The translations under genes and the position numbers were made by a program. Below, one piece after another: positions 1-11,100 of a DNA stretch of 64,000 nt; the stretch's first letter is position 1, and each line of letters starts with the position of its first letter. Below the pieces are notes generated by a model that saw only the letters and a list, made by a program, of their open reading frames with translations, was not told the origin of the DNA and ran no database searches. Source of the DNA: Culex pipiens pallens (taxonomy: Eukaryota > Arthropoda > Insecta > Diptera > Culicidae); assembly GCF_016801865.2 (NCBI RefSeq), contig NC_068938.1:27478240-27542239 (forward strand), written 5' to 3'.

Positions 1-350
1 AATCAAAAGACCTTTCAAATGAGCCTAAAACATCAAGGATCTGACAACCCTATCAAAAGTTATTAGCACTTAACTGTTATTTATACACTTTTTGGTGGCC
101 GGATCTCAGATATTTCAGTAAAAATGATGTCCGGGTCCATCATGCGACCCAACGTTAGTTAGATAATCAAAAGACCTTTCAAATGAGCCTAAAACATCAA
201 GGATCTGACAACCCTATCAAAAGTTATTAGCAATTAACTGTTATTTATACACTTTTTGGTGGCCGGATCTCAGATATTTCAGTAAAAATGATGTCCGGGT
301 CCATCATGCGACCCAACGTTAGTTAGATAATCAAAAGACCTTTCAAATGA
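1..350. repeat. Tandem 164-bp satellite, edge of array
   Basis: Two near-identical 164-bp units start at positions 1 and 165, and a third starts at 329 and breaks off near 350. Each unit begins AATCAAAAGACC and contains TTTGGTGGCCGGATCTCAG. The array runs off the left edge of the window, so its full length is unknown. The first two units differ at very few positions, which suggests recent homogenisation. Confidence 0.9.
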
Positions 351-383
351 AATGCGAACTATCGTTGGATAGGTTTTTTTTTT

Positions 384-445
384 ATCAGACCTTGCCGATG
401 AGCCAGAAAAATTGAAGGTCTGCGAACCCTATCAAAAGAAATTAG
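384..445. repeat. Diverged remnant of the 164-bp satellite
   Basis: This stretch (CAGACCTTGCCGATGAGCC ... GCGAACCCTATCAAAAG) aligns with the start of the satellite unit but with many changes. It looks like a decayed monomer beyond the array edge. The rest of 446-786 is AT-rich with no gene signal. Confidence 0.6.
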
Positions 446-786
446 TAATAAAGCTGATTTGTTAAACATGTTAAGGGAATGTTGATATTTTTACTGAATG
501 TATTGACTTTATGAATGTGAGGAAGGCACCAACCACCTAAAGGTGGATTAAGTATCGTTTTTTATATGTGTTCGCACAAAGTACTATTTTTGTATTTTTC
601 TTAAAAATTAAATCTCCAATTTGTGGTTGTTAATGAATTTGTTGGTAAATAAACAATATTTCTAGAGTTTTTTTTTATAAATTGTGTTTCATATGTTCAA
701 AGGAACTTTTAAAAAAAAGCTCTTGATTTCATCATGAATTTGTACATTAAAGTATTCAGACAAATTTGATACTTTGATACACAGCA

Positions 787-2074
787 GTTGCCCCGACCCC
801 TCTTCGATTTGCGTGAAACTTTGTCCTAAGGGGTTACTTTTGTCCCTGATCACGAATCCGAGGTCCGTTTTTTGATATCTCGTGACGGAGGGGCGGTACG
901 ACCCCTTCCATTTTTGAACATGCGAAAAAAAAGGTGTTTTTCAATAATTTGCAGCCTGAAACGGTGATGAGATAGAAATTTGGTGTAAAAGGGTCTTTTA
1001 TGTAAAATTAGACGCCCGATTTGATGGCGTACTAAGAATTCCGAAAAAACGTATTTTTCATTGAAAAATACACTGAAAAAGTTTTAAAAATTCTCCCATT
1101 TTCCGTTACTCGACTGTAAAAATGTTTGGAACATGTCATTTTATGGGAAATTTAATGTACTTTTCGAATCTACATTGACCCAGAAGGGTCATTTTTTCAT
1201 TTATAACAAAATTTTTCATTTTAAAATTTCGTGTTTTTTCTAACTTTGCAGGGTTATTTTTTAGAGTGTAACAATTTTCTACAAAGTTGTAGAGCAGACA
1301 ATTACCAAAAATTTTGATATACAGACTTAAGGGGTTTGCTTATAAACATCACGAGTTATCGCGATTTTACGAAAAAAAGTTTTGAAAAAGTTGGTCGTCA
1401 TCGATCATGGCCGTTCATGGTCACCCGCGACAGACACGGACGACGAAACAAAGAGAAACGCAAAAAGTAACTTTTTCAAACCTTTTTTTTCGTAAAATCG
1501 CGATAACTCGTGATGTTTATAAGCAAACCCCTTATGTCTATATATCAAAATTTTTGTAATTGTCTGCTCTACAACTTTGTAGAACATTGTTACACTCTTA
1601 AAAATAACCCTGCAAAGTAAGAAAAAACACGAAATTTTAAAATGAAAAATTTTGTTCTAAATGAAAAAATGACCCATCTTGGTAAATGTAGATTCGAAAA
1701 GTACATTAAATTTTCCATAAAATGACATGTTCCAAAATTTTTTACAGTCGAGTAACGGAAAATGGGAGAATTTTTAAAACTTTTTTAGTGTTTTTTTCGA
1801 TGAAAAATACGTTTTTTCGGAAATCTGAGTACGCCATCAAATCGGGCGTCTAATTTTACATAAAAGTCCCTTTGACACCAAATTTCTATCTCATCACCAT
1901 TTCAGGCTGCAAATTATTGAAAAACACCTCTTTTTTCGCATTTTCAAAAATGGAAGGGGTCGTATCGCCCCTCCGTCACGAGATATCAAAAAACGGACCT
2001 CGGATTCGTGATCAGGGACAAAAGTTACCCCTTAAGACAAAGTTTCACGCAAATCGAAGAGGGGTCGGGGCAAC
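787..2074. mobile_element. Large palindromic (fold-back) element, about 1.3 kb
   Basis: The left arm starts GTTGCCCCGACCCCTCTTCG and the right arm ends with its reverse complement. The arms are about 600 bp each and pair almost throughout around a centre near 1430. No transposase frame is present. Small open frames inside come from the arms and are not genes. The outer target duplication could not be fixed. It is most likely a non-autonomous fold-back DNA transposon. Confidence 0.8.
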
Positions 2075-4855
2075 TTTTCCCGATTTCGTGTGAGTTGGTA
2101 GAGAATTACCCCTTTGTTTTGCAAAACAATAAAAATGTAAAAAAAGACCTTTTCAAGTTGCAGTCATTTTTTTTACAGGGCGCAATTTTTTACCTGTCGT
2201 AAAAATTTTGACCATCTCTGAAAATAATTTTCTAAAGGATGCAAAATTTGTCTTCAAAATTTGATTCAAAGATATTGAATATCGAAAACATTTTTTTTGA
2301 GAAACAGCCTCTAAAAGAAAAGTTAGGTTTTCTGAGACCTACTCAAATATCGTCAAATGACGTCAATTATTCAAATGCCGATAGCTCAGCGATTTTCCAT
2401 GCCAAATAATAGAACTTTACAAAAATTAGCTGAACTTCCCGATAAAAGTATTTTCAAAATTTTCAGATCTTAGCATGCTTTTGAGAAGGCCTCAATTACC
2501 GAAGATATTGAATAAACATATTGTAAAAAAGTTAGGCAGATTTAAGCAAATTTTTCGAGATTTTTAATATGATATGTTTGAATTTGAATATAATTCAATG
2601 CCTTGCATTGCATGCAAGGCTCCATACAATTTTGCGGGCTGGTTATACAAAATGGATTTTTGATTTTATTAATATTTTTTAGGAGACAGAAAAGGGTATC
2701 TTTTGCTCTAGAGTTTAGGGTGGTGCAAAATCTGGTACCGAAGATCGGTGCTTACGAAATTTTGACTTTGTTTGGGATATGTGATAGCACACTTAAATCG
2801 TCTTCACCACATCAACCTAATTTGGACATTCTACTTTCGTTCGTTTCACATAAAAACGAATGAGTGCTACGCAAAGTCACTCACACAGTCATTGACTTCC
2901 CTCTATAAGAACATTCGCTCAGAGAACGGTCGATTGACATTCAACCAAGATTCCGATCATCTCTCCCGTGATCGCATTCAAGTGACTTCTGTTACCACGA
3001 AGCAAACACAAGGAAGAGAGAAACGAAAAACGAGAGAAAAACAAGAGCACGTTGTCTCGTTCGGGCGGCTGCTTCAGTGGTGCTCATTTTTCGTTCGGTT
3101 CGTCTTTGTGTTTACGTTCACCGAACGTCGCCAAGCAATGACGATAATGATAGGCGCCGAGTGTCAGCGATCAAATTTCTTGTGGAAATGATCGCTGACA
3201 GAAAGTTCTATCAAATATCGAGCAGTCTCATTCAGTGGGAGATCCTTTTTCAAGCATTGCCAAAGATATAATTTTTGGAGAAAAATATGATTTTTGGAAC
3301 GAAAAATTATTTTTTTAGAAAATGTCTTTACACTTTTTATTTTCACTTCATTATTTTCAAGTTATAAGCATCTTAAAATAGTAGAAAAAAATCAATTTAT
3401 TGTAAAACAATTAGTAAAAATAATAAAATAAGTTTATCTCTGTGTCATCCAATTAGGCCTCATTTTGCAACTGGCGATACCAAATCCTAATATATTTGTG
3501 TTTTCTTTTTTAATGAAAAAAGTGCTGTTTAAAAAAATCTTCAATTAAATTTTAGTTTCAAAATAATCTTGAAATTTGCCCTAAAGGTAAAATATCTCAG
3601 CAGCTAAAAAAACACTACAGCATCAAAGAGTTCATGTTTCGTTTGAAAAGCCTTTAACGTGTTTCGGAAATAGAACTTTTATTATAAAACGTGTAATGCA
3701 GATGTGTCGTTAATTTAAACTTAAAACAACGGTTAGCTTCCACTCAACAAATATGTTTAGCCTGCGTCTAAACATCCCGTATGCTTAGTTGAATAAATAT
3801 TAAATATTGACGCATGGTTTATATTTACGATCAAAACTAAAATAATAAGTGAAACACGAATTAGTGTACGAAAACTGATTGAAATTAGTTACAAAAACGA
3901 GTTATGAGAATAATTAAACAAAACGTAAAATTGTAACAAAGTAGTAATCATAAAACACTGAAAGATATGTTCTATCTATGGAAGAGATTTCGATTGATGA
4001 GAACTTTTTAGATGGAGCAAACAAACGAGAGATTTTTATTTTGTTCGTTTGACGAAATTTTGAAGATGGTTTCCAAAATCTGGCAGAGAGTGAGAGCAGG
4101 GAGGATGATTCTTCTACTTCCTTGGAAAACGAAAAAGAAAAAAATAAGACGGACGGAGAGAAGGTGCCAAGTGTTATTAATCTACAGAGTGTGCTAAATA
4201 ATGAGAAACTAAAATCTAATCATGTTAGTACAGGCCAATTGCGCGCGACTATGGTACACAGGGTGGGGTTAGCGGTGTTTTTCGTTTTTGAAAATTAAAA
4301 ATAACCAAAAGAAATGCTTACTACTTTTGTTTCCGGTTCAACTCAGTATTTCGGTGTTTGAGTGTGTTTGTGTGTGAGTGTGTCTTCTCTTTTGTTCTCT
4401 TACCACAAAACAGCCACAAACGAAATCGTCGAGTCTTGTCTTCTTAACATAATTCTCTCTGTATAAAGCACGGTCTAAAAACTAGCACGCCGCGTTTGTG
4501 TATGTTTGCGTTTTTTGTGAGTTTGTGTGTTTTTTTGTGTGGGATTTGGGGTAAAATTGAACCTAATCGGCTTATGATTGTGCCTACGATTTGGATGATC
4601 TATGCTTGCTGGAGTGGCGTTTTTTGTGAACGGCTAAAAAATAAAAACGAAATTATTAAGGGATTGGATTTACGATCAACAAGCGAAAGAGGGATACTAA
4701 AAGGGAAAGATTTTTCGGGAAAATTTGAGGAAGGGAAGAGAAACATCTAGAGAACGACTCTTCAAAAGGAGTGAAGAAGCAATAGATGAACGTTGAGAGA
4801 AAGAGAACAAGGAAAAGGAGAGCAAAGTATGAAATACGTAGTATAGGAAACAACT
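2075..4855. other. Non-coding flank, 3' side of the kuz gene
   Basis: No coding region is recognised. The stretch from about 2700 to 3200 is less AT-rich than its surroundings and may be an old unclassified element. The part next to 4856 could hold the kuz 3' UTR, or an intron if the gene continues leftward. GT-rich simple sequence lies at 4355-4385. Confidence 0.5.
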
Positions 4856-5176
4856 TCAAAATAACAAAAACAAACTCTTTGAGTAGAACACACCTTTCGG
4901 TGGATAGTATTGTTGGCCTCTGCCTTCACCATACCCATGCGCTGGCACTCTGGAACTGTTGGCCGAGGGACGGGCGCTGCCGTCCCGATGGCCCGACGAC
5001 GACGACGGATGCCCACTTCGGCGATCCCCGTGGACATCGTCCAGTCTTCGACTTCTACCTCCTCCACCTCCCCCTCCTCCGCCACCTCCGCCGCCGCCAC
5101 CCCCACTGCGGGACCGTTCACCGTGCGGCACCGGAACACTTCGCGGCCCGTGGCCACTACTGCTGTGATGGTGGCG
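4856..5176 (-). CDS. kuz: kuz exon: cytoplasmic tail (3' end uncertain)
   Basis: The acceptor TTCTCTTTGCAG leads into RHHHSSSGHGPRSVPVPHGE, then a run of 16 glycines (about 5055-5106), an Arg/Ser/His-rich stretch, and GQQYYPPKG before a TGA at 4856. A good donor (AAAG|GTGTGTTC, last exon base 4894) precedes the stop. The residues after it (VFYSKSLFLLF) look like translated intron, so the coding sequence may splice to a further exon left of 4856. Both ends are plausible; I slightly favour splicing. Confidence 0.8.
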   Translation of the reverse strand, partial: RHHHSSSGHGPRSVPVPHGERSRSGGGGGGGGGGGGGGGGRSRRLDDVHGDRRSGHPSSSSGHRDGSARPSANSSRVPAHGYGEGRGQQYYPPKGVFYSKSLFLLF

Positions 5177-8100
5177 CTGCAAAGAGAAATTCATAGTCAG
5201 CGTCAGAGCTCAAGTCAACTCACGGTTCGACTCACCATCCGCCGCAGCGTGTTCATCGGCCGCCGCAGGGTGTCCTGGATGCGCCGCGCCGGTGCCTTCT
5301 TCGGGTTCGAGCTGGGCGTGTGGACGGCGCAGCACTTGATGAACATGCCCATGAAGATGACGAACAGGATGCCCATCAGACAGACCATGTACCAGTTCTC
5401 CGTGACCCACTGGGCGACGGTTTGCAGCACCTGCCGGTTGAACAGCATGTTCTTGAGCCGCACCAGCGGGCCCTCGGCGTCGACGGCGCGGCACTTTAAA
5501 AATACATCACAGTAGCCCTTGGGGAGAGGAAAGATTAAGAAATAAAAGTTAGTAAAAAATCAATCAAAAGCTGTTAAGTACATATTGTTTAAACATTTAC
5601 GTTGAAACTCAATCCAATTCAACGAATCATGTCTGCGGTAAACTTTATATAGTAGGTCTGGCAACATTGACGGTTGTGATGTATAATGAACACAGTAAAC
5701 AAAGGTCATTGTAATATTCAAGGTTGTTAACGATAAAATTATCGAGGCTCGATAACGATAACGATAATTCTATCGTTATCGTTATTTCGATAATTCTATC
5801 GGCGATAATCTTATCGCCGATAATGGACGATAACTCATTTTTAAAATCTTTCTAAAATCGACTTAATTCAACCATACCAATCAATAAATTTTCAAGGCTT
5901 TCACAAAGAATATATTTTTTTAAATTCTAGTAAGTTTCAAAGTGAATTATGGAGTCAAAATTGTTCAGAAAATACCGTATTTTTTCGAAAGTACTAAAAT
6001 TTTCATAATTTGCAATATGGGTATCAAACGAAGCGAAATTTGGTATGCTTTTTCACTTTATTAGAGTTTTTTTTGGAAAATACTAAAATTTTCACAAATT
6101 ACCGTATTTTTCGAAAATACTAAAATTTTCAAAATTTGCAATATGGGTATCAAACGAAGCAAAATTGCGTATGTTTGATTCACTTTATAAGAGTTTTTTG
6201 AAAAACACAAAAAATTGCGCAAAATACCGTATTTTTTCGATTTTTTTAAACTTGCGATATGGGTATCAAACGACGCAAAATTTGGTAAATGAAGCATGCA
6301 CAATTTGAATGTATGTATTTGTGAAAATTTTAGTATTTTCCAAAAAAACAACTCTAATAAATTGAAAAAGCATACGAAATTTCACTTCGTTTGATACCCA
6401 TATTGCAAATTTTAAGAATTTGAGTATTTTCGAAAAAATACGGTATTTTGTGAAAATTTTATTATTTTCCCAAAAAAATCTAATAAGGTGGAAAAAGCAT
6501 AAAAATTTCGCTTCGTTTGATACTTATATTGCATATTTTGAAAATTTTAGTATTTTCGAAAAAATACGGTAATTTGTGATAATTTTAGTAGTTTACAAAG
6601 TAATTTATACAGTGAAAAAAAAAACATACAAATTTTCGTTTAGTTTGATACCACTGTTGCAAATTATGAAAATTTGAGTACTTTCAAAAAAATACGGTAT
6701 TTTGTGAACAATTTTGAGTACATTTTTATATACTTTATAAACTTACTACATTTTCAAAAAATATATTCTAGGCTTTGAAAATTTAGATGATAAGATTGAA
6801 TTAATCGATTTTAGAAAGATTTAAATAATGAGTTATCGTCCATTATCGGCGATAAGATATCTAATCTCATCTATCTGATCTAAATTCTTTTTCCAAAAGT
6901 TCAGAAAATTTCCTATAAAATTGTCTAAGAAATATTAAGGATTGGACCACTGGTTGCTGAGATAAAGTAGATAGAAGAATAAGAAATAAGAAAATTTAAG
7001 TTTTGAATCTCAATCAACATTCTCACAATTTATAATGCAAATATCTCAGCAACTAATGATCCAATTTTTAATGTTAAAAATGAAACATTTGTTAAATTTT
7101 ATGATCTTTTTGAAAAAAACTATTTTGAATTTTTTGAACTCAGGACTAACAATTTACATGGGCGTAGTATTGAATGTTTGGCCCTTTTGAAATGTTAGTA
7201 TTGATTCAAAAATAAAAAAAAAACTAGAGAAGATCATAAAATTTTACAAATATTTCATTTTTTTACTTTGAAAATTGAACAATAAGTTGCAAAGTTATTG
7301 GCATTAGAAAAGTGGGAATGTTTTGATAAGACTTGAGAAACTTAAATTTTCTCGTTTCTATTTGTTTTATTCGTTGTATTTCAGTAGCCAGAGGTCCAAT
7401 CTTCAATGTCTCTTAGGCAATTTTAGTGGAAATTTTCTGAACTATTCGAAGAAAAAATATTTTCCGGAATGGGCAATCATGGGCAAATCATGGGCACTTT
7501 AAAAAAACGTGATTTTAAGTTAACATTAAACTTTGAGTGGCTATATCATGAAAAGTGTGCATTTTTTTTTTATCAAAAAATCTGTAAAGTACTTTTCGAT
7601 TGCAAAATTGATTTTACTGAAGTAAAAAAAGACTAAAATATCCATATTTTCAAAAAATCATGACTCAGCGACAAAATGTTTGACTCAAAAGTTTCGGTTT
7701 TTGTCCCCTAAAATATATCAAAAAGTTTCAAAAATAAAAAAATACGAATTTTGGGAAATTGATTTTTTTTGTGAAAAAAAGTAAGATTAAAAATCGGCAT
7801 GTTTTCCATGTACCTATTTTTCCTGAACAGTCCTTATCAATATCCACGACTTTGCCGAAGATACCAAACCGATCAGAAAATTCCTTCAAAAGATAGAGAT
7901 TTTCGAATTAAATATTCAACATTTTTGTAGCTGCCAAAAACGCATTTTTGTGATACATGAAGGCAGTGTTGCAAAAGAGTGATAGAAAAGCTATCAAATG
8001 ATTATCTCTGCACCGAAAACATCCGAAAGTATAGCGGCCGTCACTATAGCTTGTGAGATCTCTTCTTGTGTCTCGTGATTCCCAGCGATGTCATTCTCTC

Positions 8101-11100
8101 TCTATCACTCCTTCCCTTTTCCTCGACTATGCGCTCTCACCGCTGAGTCTCTCAATCTCTCCGAAAACTGCAATGAGAGAACGCGAGATGGCGATTAGGA
8201 GCCGACCACGCATGACGTCCCGTTAAACTGCGTTTGCAAAATTGGTTTTGTGGCGGCTTTTGCGGTTAATCGCTGTTGCGGTAGGATGATCGTGGAAGCA
8301 GGAATGAGAGAGAAAAGGAAAATGTCGATTGCGAGTGGGTAAACACGAAAACGTGTTCGGCTATGTTCGGCGCTGAGAGTTTCAATGAGGAGAGAAGAGC
8401 AGTTGTATTTGAGGCATGATTATTCAGGCGGGATAATTGTAGTTGCTGAGAGCTGATATTTTGATATTTTAACAACCCTGCATGAAGGTTATGTTATAGG
8501 CATGACCGGTGTGACAAAAAATATTGCTATTCCGTTTAACAAAAATCTGAGCAATTTTCTGAGCCTTCCTTTAACGATTATTTTGCATTTTATGATTTGG
8601 ATGAAACTTTGTGTGTATTTTTTCTATGACCAGTTTTGCATTATAGTTCGTCCGTACAAGTCTCCATACTATTTTGGCTACAACAAGGCTATTAAAATAT
8701 TCAAAAATGTTCACCTCAAGAACTCAAAAAATAAAATGACTCTTTAGAAATTTTTTTTGAGTATTTTTCGGATGACAAAAATGCAAAAAAAAAAAATCTA
8801 GAGCACAAGTTGGTCTAAATTAATTTAGCGGTGTTGCCTAATTTTCAAAAAGAACATGATTTTTGTAAAACGTTGACAAAAGTCGAAAAAAAAATCAACG
8901 TCCTGGATCAACCTTCTACGATTTATGATTTTTTTTATTATAATATTTAAAAATCTTTATCTCGAGAATTTTAAAAAAAATATAATAATTGCGCAAAATG
9001 ACAAGTTTTGAAAATTCTTATTTTTGAAAGTTTTTTAGAGGAAAAAATTGTTAGAGTACAAGTTGGTCTAAATTAATTTGACAGTATTGCCAAATTTTAG
9101 AAAAAAATCATGATTTTTGTAAAACGTTGATAAAAGTAAAAAAAAAATTCGTCCTTCTTCCTTTTTTTCTCCGATTTTTTTTCAGGAATATTGCAGTTTG
9201 AAAAACCTAAATTTTTCTCAATTTTCACGAAAAATGGGAAACTTTTTAGAATTGCCAAAAAAGTAACTGTGGTCCGATTAGGATGAAAGATTGGATTTTT
9301 GCTTGTTTTGATGGTGTCACCTCACCGAATTTGAGTTTGATCAGAAAAATTGATTTCAAGTGCTGTGTACGTTTGAGGGTGAATGATATTTTTACAGTTT
9401 GATATCTCCCAGTATCTATAAACAAAACGTAGTCCCACGTCAACGCATCGTTACTCACTTGGAAGTTATCACAGGGCGAGCCGGGCCGCAGGCTGATCCC
9501 CCCGTCCGGCAGTCCGTACAGGTGGGCAAACTCACTGGTGCTGCGGCACGTGCTCGTATCGTTCCCGTTCTGGCAGGCCAGCTCGCACAGCTTGCGCTTG
9601 TCAATGTTCGGGATGATGTTGGACGTCAGGAAGCACTCGCTCATGTTCCACAGCAGACAGATCGAGCCGGAACAGTCACCCTTGATGCACAGTTGGGTTC
9701 CTGCAGGGAGGGGGGCGGAATTGTAGGTGATGAGTGTTTGAACTAGGTTTAGGATTTTGTATTATCTTACCGTTATTGCACTTGGTCTTGTCGTCGCGGG
9801 GCTTCGGCTCCGGGCACTCGGCCGTCGTCCCGTTACAGGTCGAACTCCACGAGCACTCCGTTTCCTCCTTGCACGTGATGTTCGCGTAGCTGGACACGAA
9901 CTTGCACGTGTTGCTGTCGCAGCACGGTCCCTGCGAGGGACTACACTGCGTGCGGGCCTTTCGCGTGCAACCCTTCGCCGTGGAGTTCAGTCCCAGGTCC
10001 ACTTCGCCGATGACGCGCGGGTAGCAGCACCGGTCGGAACACTCCTCGTCGTTGAACCCGCAGTCGCACTCTTCGCCAATTTCCACGATCTTATTGCCGC
10101 AGAAGGCGCCCTCCGACGCCAGGAAGCAGTTGCGCTTCTTGTTGTCCTCGATGGCGTCCAGCACGTTCGAGATGTTGCGCACCGAACAGCTCGAGAACTT
10201 GCTGTTGTTCGGTCGGTCACCGCTGGTGGCACTCGCGAACATGATGTAGTTCCCGTTGATGCCTCCGGGCCGGCACTCGGCCGGGTAGTCGTGCTGTGAA
10301 GTTACAAAAATCAATCGAAACGCTATAAAGATATCCCAAATCTTCGACTTACCGGCGACCCAAAGTTGTGCCCAATCTCGTGGGCCAACGTCAGCTGCGA
10401 AACCTTCGGCGGAACGCGGCTGTTGTAGTTCACAAACGTGATGATGCCCGTGTTGAGCGATCGCTTCGTGCTCTGGTACAGCCCGGCGACCGTTTCCGTG
10501 TACGTCTTGTACTTCTCACAGATTCCACCGGAAGCGCCGGACGCCGAGGCCACCCAGGCCAACCCGAGGGTACCGCCGGTGAAGTCTCTGCAAGAGGTTG
10601 ATTCAAATTATAAAAAATGTTGAAAATCTTCAAGCTTCTTCAAAGTCACACTAACCGATAAGTGAACACGTAGGCCAGACAGAAGATCTCGTGATTGCCC
10701 AGCGAGTGCAGGTTCAGGAAGTTGGACACGTCAATGTTCTCCATACAGTACGCGTTCGATTCGCCGTTGTAGTTTTCGTTACACGCCGTATCGTCGTCAA
10801 TTTTGATCCGTTGAACCTAGAAGAAAAAAAACAAGAGTCAAGTCAGTAATCCTAAAAGCGCTACCGCACACAAGTTAATCCCACTCACCTCGAACCGGAT
10901 GTTCCGGTGCTCTATCCGGCCGTCAAACTTGGTGTTGCGGTAGATGTAGTTGACCGCCGTCACGTGGTGGGCAATCAGCGAGAGGATTTCCTCGCGGGTT
11001 TTCTCGTCAATCTCCTGCTTGCGGCCCCGGTCGTGCTGGAGGGGGAAAAAAACAAAGTGTGGAAAAGAACTAGAATTAGTACAATGGAACAAAGCAAAGG

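Noticed and set aside
1..445. CRISPR-like array
   Set aside because: The units are long (164 bp), contiguous and without variable spacers, and the DNA is clearly eukaryotic; this is satellite DNA.
1405..2202. Open frames of 60-73 codons near the left end
   Set aside because: They arise inside the arms of the 787-2074 palindrome and are duplicated or broken by its symmetry.
4910..5515. Long plus-strand open frames opposite the kuz tail and transmembrane exons
   Set aside because: They are antisense shadows of GC-rich exons. The minus strand has clear ADAM10 motifs and splice sites.
9757..10299. 180-codon plus-strand frame
   Set aside because: It is the exact antisense of the disintegrin exon and has no domain of its own.
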